Shown: positions 1 to 9,238 of the stretch, in pieces
Layout of the letters: the number at the start of each line of letters is the position of its first letter
Numbering within the stretch: the stretch's first letter is position 1
Source: Bradyrhizobium sp. STM 3843
GTDB taxonomy: Bacteria; Pseudomonadota; Alphaproteobacteria; Rhizobiales; Xanthobacteraceae
Assembly (NCBI RefSeq): GCF_000239815.1
Contig: NZ_CAFK01000213.1
Location: forward strand, 1-45,078
Direction of reading: 5' to 3'
DNA: 45,078 bases
Made by a program: the position numbers and the translations under genes
The notes under the pieces: model-generated
Databases searched by the model: none
Told to the model about the DNA's origin: nothing
What the model saw: only the letters and a program-made list of their open reading frames with translations

Positions 1-878
1 GGATGCTGGATGTTGAAGCGGTGTGTCAGTTCCGCACAGACCCGGTGCAGGAAGGCATCGTCGGTGCCACCGGGCCGGACCAGATGGGCCGTCAGTGCGG
101 TCTCACTGGTGCTCATCGCCCATATGTGCAGGTCGTGGACCTCGCTCACGCCATCGAGCCCTGCCAGATAGTCGCGCACCGCGCCAAGCACGATGTCGCG
201 CGGCACCGCGTCCAACGCCAGGTTGACGCTGTCGCGCGCCAGCTCCCAGCTGCTGACGAGGATCACGAGGGCGATGCCGAGGCTCACGATCGGATCGATC
301 CAGAGCCAGCCGGTCAGCATGGTGACGAGACCCGCCAGCACGACGCCCAGGGACACGCCGGCATCCGCGGCCATGTGCAGATAGGCGCCGCGGATGTTGA
401 GGTCGCTATGGCGGCCGCGCATGAACAAGAGCGCGGTGGCCCCGTTGACGATGATGCCGACGGCGGCGACCCAGAGCACGGTGGCGCCGGCGACCGGCGC
501 CGGCGTCTGCAGCCGGTCGACCGCCTCGACCGCGATGCCTCCGACCACCGCGAGTAGCAGCCCCGCATTGACGAGCGCGGCCAGGATCGAAGCGCGCCGA
601 TAACCATAGGTGTGCCGCTCGGTCGGCTGCTTGCCGGACAGCCACATCGCGCCCCAGGCCAGCAGCAGCGACATCACGTCGGACAGGTTGTGGACGGCGT
701 CCGAGATCAGCGCCAGCGAATGCGCGGCATAGCCGAAGATGAACTCGACGATCACGAAGCCGGTGTTGAGCGCGACCCCGATGGCGAATGCCGCACCGAA
801 GCTGGCCGGCGCGTGACTGTGCCCGGCATGGCCATGCGAATGATCATGGCCGTGATGATGAGAATGCGAGTGCGCCAT
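1..878 (-). CDS. CDF-family divalent metal cation efflux transporter (C-terminus cut by window edge)
   Basis: Inner-membrane cation diffusion facilitator, expected to export Zn, Co, Cd or Ni in exchange for protons. The minus-strand frame opens with ATG at 878, preceded by GGAGACAATTTCAG. It encodes a His-rich N-terminus (MAHSHSHHHGHDHSHGHAGH) followed by hydrophobic segments. The paired metal-site motifs of the family are visible: SDAVHNLSD in TM2 (H63, D67) and LHMAAD in TM5. The frame is open to position 1, reaching FNIQH in the cytoplasmic domain, so only the last residues are missing. Family assignment is firm but metal specificity cannot be read; the N-terminus lacks the DmeF signature I would look for. 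Upstream, a TATATA run (about 926-931) in a GC-rich setting could be a promoter. Confidence 0.9.
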   Translation of the reverse strand, partial: MAHSHSHHHGHDHSHGHAGHSHAPASFGAAFAIGVALNTGFVIVEFIFGYAAHSLALISDAVHNLSDVMSLLLAWGAMWLSGKQPTERHTYGYRRASILAALVNAGLLLAVVGGIAVEAVDRLQTPAPVAGATVLWVAAVGIIVNGATALLFMRGRHSDLNIRGAYLHMAADAGVSLGVVLAGLVTMLTGWLWIDPIVSLGIALVILVSSWELARDSVNLALDAVPRDIVLGAVRDYLAGLDGVSEVHDLHIWAMSTSETALTAHLVRPGGTDDAFLHRVCAELTHRFNIQH

Positions 879-996
879 CTGAAATTGTCTCCGGCGATCG
901 CGCACCTGCCGATCGCCGCTGCCTTATATAGAGCGGCGGCAGACGGATACTATTACGTCGCGCCTTGCGCGCCGGCTCGGCCGATCCGCCGCAGAG

Positions 997-1824
997 TCAA
1001 TCGTAGAACCCCGGTGCGAGCTTGAGGCCGTCACGCTGCGCCTTGTCGTGGTTGATCCAGAGCTGCGCCTTATCCTTGGCCAGTACGGTAGCGATCTTCT
1101 CCATCGAGGCTTGCGTCTGCTCCTTGCTGACATTCATAGCCGGCACGCGGCGGTTGTCCCAATTGCTTCTGAAGTGGACGGCATCGCCAGACAGCACGAT
1201 CTCGCCGGTCTTCGGCAGCCTGACCAGCAGCGATTGATGACCCGGGGTGTGGCCGGGCGTCGCCAGGATGGTCACGCTGCCGTCGCCGAACAGGTCGCGA
1301 TCCCCGTCCAGCAATGTGACGGGATGCTCCTTCTTGAAGCGGGGCCGGCCGTCAGCACCCGGCCAGTCATATTCGGCGCGCTGAACATAGAGCATTGCAT
1401 CCGGAAACAGTTCGACATTGCCGATGTGATCGGGATGGGTGTGCGACACGGCGAGCACCTTGATGTCGGACGGCTTGACGCCGACCTGCTCAAGCTGCGC
1501 GATCAGCGTCTTGGGACGGCGCCAAGTCACGGCCTTTGGATCGGCCGGCGGCAGGCCGTCCGGCATCGATGCCACAGCATCGGGGATGCCCGTGTCCCAC
1601 AGCATCCAGCCCTGCGCATGTTTGATCAGGTAGCAGTTGTCGACGAAGTCCATCGGCTGCCCCTCGTTGACGCCGGGCGACCAGCGGGAAATGTCGCCGG
1701 CCTGGCCCTCGCCGCAGTTGAGGATGTAGAGGCGCTCGACTCTGCCGGACTGGGCGTGGCTCGCCGCAGTCCACGATGCGGCTACGATCACTGCCGCCGT
1801 GATGGTTTCCACGATCCGCCTCAC
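997..1824 (-). CDS. Exported metallo-beta-lactamase-fold hydrolase, N-acyl homoserine lactonase-like
   Basis: A protein of about 275 aa with an N-terminal signal peptide (hydrophobic residues 8-22, ending SHAQ), so probably periplasmic. It carries the binuclear zinc site of the MBL fold: HTHPDH at 128-133, H192 in TPGHTPGH, D214 in LSGDAVH and H259 in WINHD, the same spacing pattern as AiiA/AttM-type lactonases. GTG at 1824 was chosen because it follows a strong GGGAGGAACCAG ribosome site and starts the signal peptide directly; an upstream ATG at 1887 has no such support. The substrate is not established: MBL proteins of this type include lactonases, esterases and others, and a periplasmic location is unusual for a classical AHL lactonase. 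It lies in the same direction as parC and the CDF gene but with gaps of more than 100 bases on both sides. Confidence 0.82.
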   Translation of the reverse strand: MRRIVETITAAVIVAASWTAASHAQSGRVERLYILNCGEGQAGDISRWSPGVNEGQPMDFVDNCYLIKHAQGWMLWDTGIPDAVASMPDGLPPADPKAVTWRRPKTLIAQLEQVGVKPSDIKVLAVSHTHPDHIGNVELFPDAMLYVQRAEYDWPGADGRPRFKKEHPVTLLDGDRDLFGDGSVTILATPGHTPGHQSLLVRLPKTGEIVLSGDAVHFRSNWDNRRVPAMNVSKEQTQASMEKIATVLAKDKAQLWINHDKAQRDGLKLAPGFYD

Positions 1825-1964
1825 CTGGTTCCTCCCTTCTTTGCGGCCCTCTCGGCACCCGATTGACGAAACCTCCGCGCCGCCCAACCGGCAGAGCCGT
1901 GCTCGACCGCGGTCTTATCCGGACACCTGACGAGCGCTCAGACTGGCTCCCGCGGTCTCCCGTC

Positions 1965-4217
1965 CTACTCGATCGGCCGGTTGAACTTGTTCGACTTCGG
2001 GAGGCCTTGCGCGATCCGCCCGGCATCGGCGCGGTTGCCGCGATAATCGGCGAGCTCCTTCCAGGAGAGGCCCTGATCGCGGCCGGACGAATCCTTCCAG
2101 CCAAGCCCCTCCTTCTGATCGAAGGTCGCGACGTCCGACAGCTGGGCGCTGGTATATTTCTGCAGTCGCACGCCGCGGCCGCGCGCCATCTCCGGCACCT
2201 GGTCGAGCGGGAAGATCACCATCTTGTGGTTGGTGCCGATCACGGCGACCTGGTCGCCGGCCACGGTGGTGATCGCGCGCGCTTCCGCCGGCGCCGACAC
2301 GTTCAGCACCTGCTTGCCCTTGCGGGTGGTGCCGACGCAGTCATCCTCGGTGACGACGAAGCCCTGGCCATCGGAGCTCGCCACCAGGAATTTGCGGCCG
2401 CCCTTGTTGACGAACATCGAGACGATCGAGGCGTCCTGATCGAGATCGATGAACATGCGGATCGGTTCGCCATGGCCGCGGCCGCCCGGCAGCTTGCCGA
2501 CGTCGAGCGAGTAGAACTTGCCGTTGCTGGCGAACAGCAGCACCTTGGAGGTGGTCTCGGCAAAGAAGGCCTGGCCGAGCTGGTCGTCGGTCTTGAACGC
2601 CAGGTTGGAGAGATCCTCCACATGGCCCTTGAGCGTGCGCACCCAGCCCTTTTCCGAAACCACCACCGTGACCGGCTCGCGCTCGACGAACGCCTCCTCG
2701 ATCGCGGCAAGGTCATGCTCGGGCGCGTCAGCGAAATTGGTGCGGCGCTTGCCGAGCGGGGTCTTCGGCCCGAACATCTCGCGCACGGTCTTGACCTGCT
2801 CGCCGACCTTGGCCCACTGCTCGGCCTCGGAGGCCAGCAGCGAATTGATGCCCTTCAGCTCCTTGCGGAGATCCTTGTCCTCGGTGCGGATCTCCATCTC
2901 CTCGAGCTTGCGCAAGGAGCGCAGGCGCATGTTGAGGATGGCGTCCGCCTGCACCTCGGTGAGCTTGAACCGCTTCATCAACACCGGCTTCGGCTCGTCC
3001 TCGGTGCGGATGATCCGGATCACCTCGTCGATGTTGAGATAAGCGATCAGGTAGCCGCCGAGGATCTCCAGCCGGTTCTCGATCTGCTTCTTGCGATAGT
3101 TCGACCGCCGCAGCAGCACGTCGCGCAGATGGTCGAGCCATTCGCGCAGGCATTCGGCGAGCCCCAGCACCTTGGGGATCTTGCCCTTCACCAGAACGTT
3201 GAGATTGAGCGGGATCTTGTTCTCAAGCTCGGTGAGCCGGAACAGCGATTCCATCATCAGTTCGGGATCGACGTTCTTCGATTTCGGCTCGATGACGAGA
3301 CGGACGTCCTCGGCCGACTCGTCCCTGATGTCGCCGACCAGCGGCAGCTTCTTCTCGTTCAGAAGGTCGGCGATCTTCTCGATCAGCCGCGACTTCTGCA
3401 CCAGATAGGGAATCTCGGTGACCACCACGACCCAGGTGCCGCGGGAGCCCTCTTCCTGCTTCCATCTGGCGCGAACGCGGAACGAGCCACGGCCGGTGGT
3501 GTAGGCCTCGGTGATCGCTTCCTTGGAATCGATGACGATGCCGCCGGTCGGGAAGTCCGGACCCTTGACCCAGCGGAGCAGCGCGCGCGACTTGGCTTCC
3601 GGCTTCTCGATCAGATGCAGGGCCGCATCGCAAAGCTCGGCGGCGTTGTGCGGCGGGATCGAGGTGGCCATGCCGACCGCGATGCCCTGCGCGCCGTTGG
3701 CGAGCAGGTTCGGGAAGCCGCCGGGCAAGACCACCGGTTCCTTGGATTGGCCGTCATAGTTCGGGCGGAACTCGACGCCGTCCTCGTCGATGCCGTCGAG
3801 CAGGAGCCGCGCGACATCCGTCATACGGGCTTCGGTGTAGCGGTAGGCAGCCGCGTTATCGCCGTCGATATTGCCGAAATTGCCCTGGCCGTCGACCAGC
3901 GGATAACGCGAGGAGAAATCCTGCGCGAGCCGCACCATCGCGTCGTAGATCGCCTGGTCGCCGTGCGGATGGAACGAACCCATCACGTCGCCGACGATCT
4001 TCGCGGATTTCTTGAAGGCGGTGCCGGGATCCAGCCGCAACAGCCGCATGCCATAGAGGATGCGCCGGTGCACAGGCTTGAGGCCGTCGCGCGCGTCAGG
4101 CAGCGCCCGGTGCATGATGGTGGAGAGCGCGTAGTTGAGATAGCGCTCCTCGAGCGCCTCGCGCAGCGCCACTTCGTGGATCTCGGCCGGTTCCGGCGGA
4201 ATCAGGGTCTTGCCCAT
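1965..4217 (-). CDS. parC: DNA topoisomerase IV subunit A
   Basis: ParC of 750 aa, the DNA-cleaving subunit of topoisomerase IV, which decatenates daughter chromosomes together with ParE. The N-terminal winged-helix/tower region has the catalytic tyrosine in AAAYRYTEAR (Y127). The C-terminal part forms the GyrA-type beta-pinwheel, with repeats such as GWVRTLKGH, GKFYSLDVGKLPGGRGHGEP and GKQVLNVS. The quinolone-determining stretch reads HPHGDQAIYDAM, so the position of E. coli Ser80 is Gln88 while the acidic position is kept as Asp92. The full length matches the family. In related genomes parC commonly lies close to recO; here about 13 kb separate them. Confidence 0.97.
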   Translation of the reverse strand: MGKTLIPPEPAEIHEVALREALEERYLNYALSTIMHRALPDARDGLKPVHRRILYGMRLLRLDPGTAFKKSAKIVGDVMGSFHPHGDQAIYDAMVRLAQDFSSRYPLVDGQGNFGNIDGDNAAAYRYTEARMTDVARLLLDGIDEDGVEFRPNYDGQSKEPVVLPGGFPNLLANGAQGIAVGMATSIPPHNAAELCDAALHLIEKPEAKSRALLRWVKGPDFPTGGIVIDSKEAITEAYTTGRGSFRVRARWKQEEGSRGTWVVVVTEIPYLVQKSRLIEKIADLLNEKKLPLVGDIRDESAEDVRLVIEPKSKNVDPELMMESLFRLTELENKIPLNLNVLVKGKIPKVLGLAECLREWLDHLRDVLLRRSNYRKKQIENRLEILGGYLIAYLNIDEVIRIIRTEDEPKPVLMKRFKLTEVQADAILNMRLRSLRKLEEMEIRTEDKDLRKELKGINSLLASEAEQWAKVGEQVKTVREMFGPKTPLGKRRTNFADAPEHDLAAIEEAFVEREPVTVVVSEKGWVRTLKGHVEDLSNLAFKTDDQLGQAFFAETTSKVLLFASNGKFYSLDVGKLPGGRGHGEPIRMFIDLDQDASIVSMFVNKGGRKFLVASSDGQGFVVTEDDCVGTTRKGKQVLNVSAPAEARAITTVAGDQVAVIGTNHKMVIFPLDQVPEMARGRGVRLQKYTSAQLSDVATFDQKEGLGWKDSSGRDQGLSWKELADYRGNRADAGRIAQGLPKSNKFNRPIE

Positions 4218-4826
4218 TAGCTCTACGCTTTCAGTGGGTTAGCTCATCGAATGAGCATTCTTGATCAACTTTGGACCACGCTTTAGGCGATCGGACGGCA
4301 CGGTGCAATGTCGCGCGCCGCTGTTTCGGACCTGGAAAAGCGGCCGACAGGCGCCGCCTCCGGCCACGCGCGGCCTCGAAGTCCCGAATCAGCCTGCGCC
4401 CAAATTGCTGACATCGCCGGCCGGAGTCTACCCTCGCGCCCCCCGGCCTGGCGCGCGCCCGACTGGCGAGGTGAGCCGGCGCAAATGCCGTGCCGAGTTC
4501 AGCAAGGCCGCAATCGCTCTGCCCATTGCTCAATATTTGCACGTGGCCCGACAGTCCTGCATTCGGAACGTGCAAGTCCGGACTCGTCAGGCACCGCCTG
4601 ATCAATGCGACCACGAATGCATGACGGTCATAATTTGAATCGCTCGTAACTATTTCCTGATCGCGGCATGACGCCTCAATCGCGTCTCTGTTGCTGAGAA
4701 TGTCACCGATGTCAGCTAGGTTGGCAGCCGCGTCGTCCTTGCCATTGTTAAATGCTGAGGCGAGCGCAAGCGTGATACCCCGCTCCTTTAAAGCGGCACT
4801 TAAACAAGGAAGAAAGGCAAGTCCCC
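4218..4826. other. Intergenic region between divergent parC and hydrolase genes, no gene supported
   Basis: About 610 bases with overlapping open frames on both strands, none with recognisable protein sequence or a convincing ribosome site. The region should contain the parC promoter (minus) and the hydrolase promoter (plus). A small hairpin (CCGCT at 4780-4784, AGCGG at 4792-4796) lies about 30 bases before the hydrolase start. ATGACGGTCAT at 4621-4631 is a short palindrome. Neither is assigned a role. Confidence 0.5.
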
Positions 4827-5657
4827 ATGAGCTCAGGATTCGTAACGACATCCGACGGCACGCAGATTTTCTACAAGGATTGGGGCACCGGCCAGCCCAT
4901 CGTGTTTCATCATGGCTGGCCGCTCTCGGCCGACGACTGGGACACCCAGATGCTGTTCTTCCTGCACCAGGGCTTTCGGGTCATCGCCCATGATCGCCGC
5001 GGCCATGGCCGCTCCAGCCAGACCGAGCACGGCAACGAGATGGACACCTACGCGGCCGACGTCGCCGCACTGGTCCAAAAGCTCGACCTGAAAGATGCCA
5101 TTCATGTCGGTCACTCCACCGGTGGTGGCGAGGTCGCCCACTATGTCGCGCGCCACGGCAAGGGCCGCGTCGCCAAGGCCGCTTTGCTCGGCGCGGTGCC
5201 GCCGATCATGGTGAAGTCCGACAAGAACCCCGGCGGCCTCCCGCTGGAGGTGTTCGACGGCTTTCGCGCGGCGCTCGCCGCCAACCGCGCCCAGTTCTTC
5301 CTGGATATCCCGGCCGGACCGTTCTACGGCTTCAACCGGGCTGGCGCGAAAGTGTCGGAAGGCGTGATCCGCAACTGGTGGCGGCAGGCCATGATGGGCG
5401 GCACCAAGGCGCACTACGACTGCATCAAGGCCTTCTCCGAGACCGACTTCACCGAGGACCTCAAGGCGATCGACGTGCCGGTGTTCTTGATGCATGGCGA
5501 GGACGACCAGATCGTGCCGATCGACGATTCCGCCAAGATCGGCATCAAGCTCTTGAAGCATGGCACCTTGAAGACCTATCCCGGCTTCCCGCACGGCATG
5601 GCCACCACCCATGCCGACGTGATCAACGCCGATCTCTTGGCGTTCATCAAGGGGTAA
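4827..5657 (+). CDS. Alpha/beta hydrolase, non-haem chloroperoxidase/aryl-esterase type
   Basis: A 276-aa cytoplasmic alpha/beta hydrolase of the cofactor-free perhydrolase/esterase group. It shows the oxyanion motif HHGWP (28-32), the HDRRGHGRS strand-turn (55-63), the nucleophile elbow GHSTGGG with Ser97, the acid in HGEDDQIVP (D227 most likely) and the histidine in GFPHGM (H256). Length and spacing match the family. The start is supported by AAGGAAGAAAGG a few bases upstream. Family members hydrolyse esters and, in peracetic acid-forming buffers, halogenate; the natural substrate is unknown. The gene stands alone, divergent from parC and followed by a palindromic repeat cluster. Confidence 0.9.
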   Translation: MSSGFVTTSDGTQIFYKDWGTGQPIVFHHGWPLSADDWDTQMLFFLHQGFRVIAHDRRGHGRSSQTEHGNEMDTYAADVAALVQKLDLKDAIHVGHSTGGGEVAHYVARHGKGRVAKAALLGAVPPIMVKSDKNPGGLPLEVFDGFRAALAANRAQFFLDIPAGPFYGFNRAGAKVSEGVIRNWWRQAMMGGTKAHYDCIKAFSETDFTEDLKAIDVPVFLMHGEDDQIVPIDDSAKIGIKLLKHGTLKTYPGFPHGMATTHADVINADLLAFIKG

Positions 5658-5670
5658 ACTACACACACGA

Positions 5671-5762
5671 CGTCGTCCCCCGGCTCGGCCGGGGGACCCA
5701 GTATTCCAGAGGCCGTGATGTCGTACTGAGAGGCGGAGGCGTACTCGATCGCACGCCTCCGC
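5671..5762. repeat. Palindromic dispersed-type repeat with two hairpins
   Basis: Starts 14 bases after the hydrolase stop. The first stem is perfect: GTCCCCCGGC at 5675-5684 and GCCGGGGGAC at 5688-5697 with a TCG loop, followed by CCCAGTATTCCAGAGGCC. The second stem is GCGGAGGCGT at 5733-5742 with ACGCCTCCGC at 5753-5762. From memory, the hairpin plus the CCAGTATTCCAG tail resembles REP-like elements scattered between genes in Bradyrhizobium genomes; this was not checked. It could also cap the 3' end of the hydrolase mRNA, although there is no T-tract. Confidence 0.65.
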
Positions 5763-5874
5763 AGGCCACGAGGGTCGAATGTGTGTCAGCGGGACGGCCT
5801 TGATCGGCATGCTTCCCCGTTCTCGCGACGCCATTCGCATCCGAGCTATCAACTTCGATCTCCCTCCAAACAAG

Positions 5875-6045
5875 TAGAGGGCGCAGGGAAGACCGGATGT
5901 CGGCTGACACCCGCGGCCCGCCTGCAGAAAAAAAGCAGGCGGCAGTTACCACAGGTTCAACCGGATCAACCGGCCTTCCCTGCGCGACGGTTTTAACGGC
6001 TGCTTCGTGCTCTCCCCGGGGACCGGCTTTTTTGTCCCCGTCATC
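5875..6045. repeat. Nested palindromic repeat element
   Basis: Outer arms GCGCAGGGAAGACCGG (5881-5896) and CCGGCCTTCCCTGCGC (5970-5985) are complementary at 15 of 16 positions. They enclose a second perfect stem, CCGCCTGC (5918-5925) and GCAGGCGG (5935-5942), around an A-rich loop. A third stem, CGGGGAC (6017-6023) with GTCCCCG (6034-6040), follows. The sequence CTGCGCGACGGTTTTAACGG after the outer arm matches, as I remember it, a dispersed intergenic repeat of Bradyrhizobium; a genome-wide count would settle this. No coding frame is supported. Confidence 0.65.
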
Positions 6046-6496
6046 GACGCGATGCGAAGCATCGTCGCCCATTTAGCGCCAGCACCGGGACGCCAGGACC
6101 ACACGACTTGACCGTGCGTATCGCATCGTTCGTCCGCATGATCAGATCACGCTGCGAATAAATACGCCCACCGCTCCCCGCCCCGCGTATCGTGACGATC
6201 GCGCGTACGCCCCTCATGTCGGAGCAGGATGGAGCAAAGCTAGCACAATTTCTGAAAAAACGAAACACAAATCTTCAGACGATATCTCGAACGCTCTTGC
6301 GCCTTGAAGGGACTTGGAAAATCCACTTCTCCACGCGGCACGCTATCGACCTTCACCGGTGATAGGCGCACAACGCACCAGCGGACGTCCTTCCTTCATT
6401 GCCAACTTCGGCACCCTTCCGTCCTAGGGGCTTAGCTTCCGATCCATCTCGGCCTCTATTTGATTTGAGACGATCCGCCGATTTGCTCGACAAGAC
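6046..6496. other. Non-coding stretch downstream of the autotransporter gene
   Basis: About 450 bases between the repeat cluster and the autotransporter stop codon. No protein-like frame, RNA gene or clear T-tailed terminator was recognised. Confidence 0.45.
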
Positions 6497-8704
6497 TTAC
6501 CACGCGTAGTGCACGCCGAAGTCGCCCTTGACGCCGTCGCGCCTGCCGCCGTCAGTACTGTTTACTGCGACCTGGTAGCCGGCTTGGGCATAGAGGCTGA
6601 GGCCGGGAAGAATCTTCGCGCTGAGGCCTCCGGCGAACTCCAGCCGCGTCGCCTGCTGGAGCAAGGGCACTGCGTCGGCGCCGAACATTGTGGTCGCGTT
6701 CGCGCCCCAGTCACGCCAGACATTAGCGAGCGCATAGGGCTGCCATACGCGCCCGGCAGGGTCGTTGATGGTCCACTTGCCCCGCAAGCCCAGCCGCCCA
6801 CTGGCGCCGGACGTGGTACCGAGCCCGACCTGGCCCAGGCCGTCATTGGCATGATCGAAGGAGACGCGCTGCCAGATGATCTGGCCCTCCGGCTCCAGCA
6901 CGAAGCGCGGCCCGAACCAGGGTAGCGAAATCGGATAGCCCGCTTCCAGCGACGAGGCAAAGCCCGTCCCATTGGTCGGCAGTTTGGCAAACTGAGTGGT
7001 CGCATTGCCGGTGTAGAACGAACCTTGCAGCACGGCGTCGACGTACCAGCCTGTCGGGCCTAAGTGGGTCCAATAGGCTCCCACCGAGTAGGCATTGAGA
7101 TTGAGCGAACCGGTGTGTTGCAGGATGTAGGCGGTTGCGGCCGCGTTGGTGACGAGGCCATCCACGCTCACACTGCCGTTGCCATAGCCGAAGTAGAGGC
7201 CGGCGGTGTCGCTGTGGCCAGGGATCAAACTGCCGCGCCAGACGTCGATCCCGGTCTGGAGGCCTGCCACCTGACCGGTGGCGCGCGGGTCGGCGAAGGC
7301 CTGGTAGTGATTATCGATCTGCTGGCCGAACAGGCGGCCCCAAACGACCTGTTGGCAGTTTCCGTACGCGATGTGTGGCGCTTTGGTGATCGGCGATGCT
7401 TTGATGATGAGGGCGTCGTCGGGTGTGGCATTCAAACAGGCGGCGTCCGCTGCGGCATCACCGACGCGCTCATGGAAGGTGCCGAGCGTGGTCAACCCCA
7501 TCTGCCGGGCGATCGGCTGCACGACGCCGTAGGTGGCAAGCTCCGGCCCGATAATCGGCCAGATGCCGGGCGGCGGCGGCAATCCGCTGTCGGGGGCAGG
7601 ATCAGGGGGCAGTTCATCCGGTGGCGAGATCGAGCCTCCGCCACCGTTGCCTCCGTTCCCGCCATTCCCTCCGAGAAAGTCCGAGCGCAAGAACCAATCA
7701 TTCGCGACCGTGGGATCATTGCCGTTGAGGCTGCCTTGGAACAGGCGATAGTCGAAGGCGCCGGCGCGCACCTCGCCGGCGAGCGTGAAGGCGCCCGTCG
7801 TTGGGCTGCTACTAACCGACTGCACCACAAGAATGCCGTTTGCGGTCGTATAGGCGCCCGGACTGTTCGGACCCAGGATGATGTGCAGAAAGGTGTTGCC
7901 GATGGCCTGGGCCGGTCCGTCGGCAGAATTGATCGGCGTGCTGCCACCGATGACGAGCTTGTCCGACAACGAGTTGTCGGTCCCCAGATTCGTTCTCAGG
8001 TAAATGGAGCCCCCAAGACCATTGTAGGATCCGAAGACGGTGAGCTCATTACCAACGCTGTCGACGTTGCCATTAGCGATGATGATCCTGCCGGCGTTAT
8101 CGATCGCACCCGCGGTCATCCCGATTGTGGTCGTGCGCCCCGATGTATCGAAAGTACCGTTGTCCGCGATCACAAACTTCGCTACGTCTCCGGTAGAAAA
8201 ATTGACGAACTTGATGGTCCCGCCGTTGACGACACCAATGTCGACGATTGGCCTATTGGCCGGATTGCTGATCACGAAGCCTGCGCCGTTAACGGTGAAA
8301 GCAGTGTTGTTCTCCAAGCTCAGGAGATAGCCCGGTGCGGTGAAATTGAGGGTGCCGATCGATTGACTATTTTGGTCGCGGACCGTCATGTTGGTCGTGA
8401 GGCCCGTGAAGTTAGCAATGAGAAGCGGCACTGCATGGCTGCCTGCCTGGGTTTGCCAGTTGTTTTGATTGTTCCACTGATCTGTCCCCGTGCCGCCGAT
8501 CCACGCCGCCGGCTCGTTGGTCGTGCTTAACGGCGTCTGGCCCGACGCGGGCGCGGCGAGGACAAGCGCAACGCTCGCTGGCAAGACAAGCCACGACAGC
8601 TGGCGCCATTTCGACAGCGCGCAACCGAGCAGCGACAAACCGCGTCGCCCGAAAGAAGCTGTAGTTGCGAAAGCGACGTACTCGGACACAGAGTTTGCGC
8701 ACAT
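6497..8704 (-). CDS. Autotransporter with short passenger and C-terminal beta-barrel
   Basis: A 735-aa type V secretion protein. A long N-terminal extension precedes the hydrophobic signal segment (about 36-52, ending APASGQ). The passenger, about 55-340, is rich in Asn/Gly/Thr with short beta-strand repeats and ends in NDWFLRSD. A low-complexity linker (GGNGGNGGNGGGG, then proline-rich to about 380) precedes GPELATYGVVQPIARQMGL and GTFHERVGD, the usual lead-in to the translocator. The barrel, about 455-735, ends in Trp as outer-membrane barrels do. ATG at 8704 is supported by GGAGG seven bases upstream. No protease or adhesin domain was recognised in the passenger, so function is unknown beyond surface display or secretion. 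The gene stands alone with long non-coding flanks. Confidence 0.9.
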   Translation of the reverse strand: MCANSVSEYVAFATTASFGRRGLSLLGCALSKWRQLSWLVLPASVALVLAAPASGQTPLSTTNEPAAWIGGTGTDQWNNQNNWQTQAGSHAVPLLIANFTGLTTNMTVRDQNSQSIGTLNFTAPGYLLSLENNTAFTVNGAGFVISNPANRPIVDIGVVNGGTIKFVNFSTGDVAKFVIADNGTFDTSGRTTTIGMTAGAIDNAGRIIIANGNVDSVGNELTVFGSYNGLGGSIYLRTNLGTDNSLSDKLVIGGSTPINSADGPAQAIGNTFLHIILGPNSPGAYTTANGILVVQSVSSSPTTGAFTLAGEVRAGAFDYRLFQGSLNGNDPTVANDWFLRSDFLGGNGGNGGNGGGGSISPPDELPPDPAPDSGLPPPPGIWPIIGPELATYGVVQPIARQMGLTTLGTFHERVGDAAADAACLNATPDDALIIKASPITKAPHIAYGNCQQVVWGRLFGQQIDNHYQAFADPRATGQVAGLQTGIDVWRGSLIPGHSDTAGLYFGYGNGSVSVDGLVTNAAATAYILQHTGSLNLNAYSVGAYWTHLGPTGWYVDAVLQGSFYTGNATTQFAKLPTNGTGFASSLEAGYPISLPWFGPRFVLEPEGQIIWQRVSFDHANDGLGQVGLGTTSGASGRLGLRGKWTINDPAGRVWQPYALANVWRDWGANATTMFGADAVPLLQQATRLEFAGGLSAKILPGLSLYAQAGYQVAVNSTDGGRRDGVKGDFGVHYAW

Positions 8705-8844
8705 TCGCCAGCCTCCGATCCCAATCCCGAACGAGAGATGAGGTGGCCGCCTGCCTTGGACGCACGAATGCCCTTGTCAGCGCTACCAGCGCGCTCTGGA
8801 CGACGTGCTGCGTTCATTTTGCGCATCTTGCGTCAAACAGGCAC

Positions 8845-8861
8845 CTCAATCTTAGATTGAG
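8845..8861. promoter_or_regulatory. Perfect 17-bp palindrome, candidate operator of the autotransporter
   Basis: CTCAATCT-T-AGATTGAG: 8-base arms around one central base, 141 bases upstream of the autotransporter start. The size, symmetry and moderate A+T content fit a dimeric repressor or activator site. No cognate regulator can be named from the sequence. Confidence 0.4.
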
Positions 8862-9238
8862 TCCGCATGCTATCCTATCGAGGTTGCGATATGTGTCGGG
8901 AACAACCAAAGGGTTTGCATTTTTGAACAAGTGTTGCGGCTCTGTCACGCAGCCTGGCATGCTGAACCAAGTTCCAATGTTTCACAGCGGCCTCAGCTCC
9001 CGGCATCCCGGGAATTGATTGTTTCCGCCTGGACTCAACGCCAGCTACTCCGGCTTTCATCCCATGGAAGACGCTTCGGCCGACACTCAAGTTGTTCGCT
9101 CATCGGACCTGACCGGCCGTCATCGCTCCGGAGCCGACGCGAGCTTCGCCCCGTGTCGGACCATCGATCATCTGCAGACAGCTGACGGCTTCCAAGACTG
9201 GGATCGATGCGAGCGGCTCGACGGGCCGCGGCAGTTCA

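Noticed and set aside
1863..4220. 785-codon open frame on the plus strand opposite parC
   Set aside because: It mirrors parC exactly, its sequence is rich in Arg/Asp/His/Leu as expected of antisense GC-rich codons, and parC shows clear family motifs.
4231..4851. 206-codon minus-strand frame in the parC-hydrolase gap
   Set aside because: Overlaps the hydrolase start and its promoter, and its C-terminal half is Arg-rich frame-shadow-like sequence with no domain.
7064..8530. 488-codon plus-strand frame opposite the autotransporter
   Set aside because: The minus-strand protein has signal peptide, linker and barrel; this frame has no recognisable domain.
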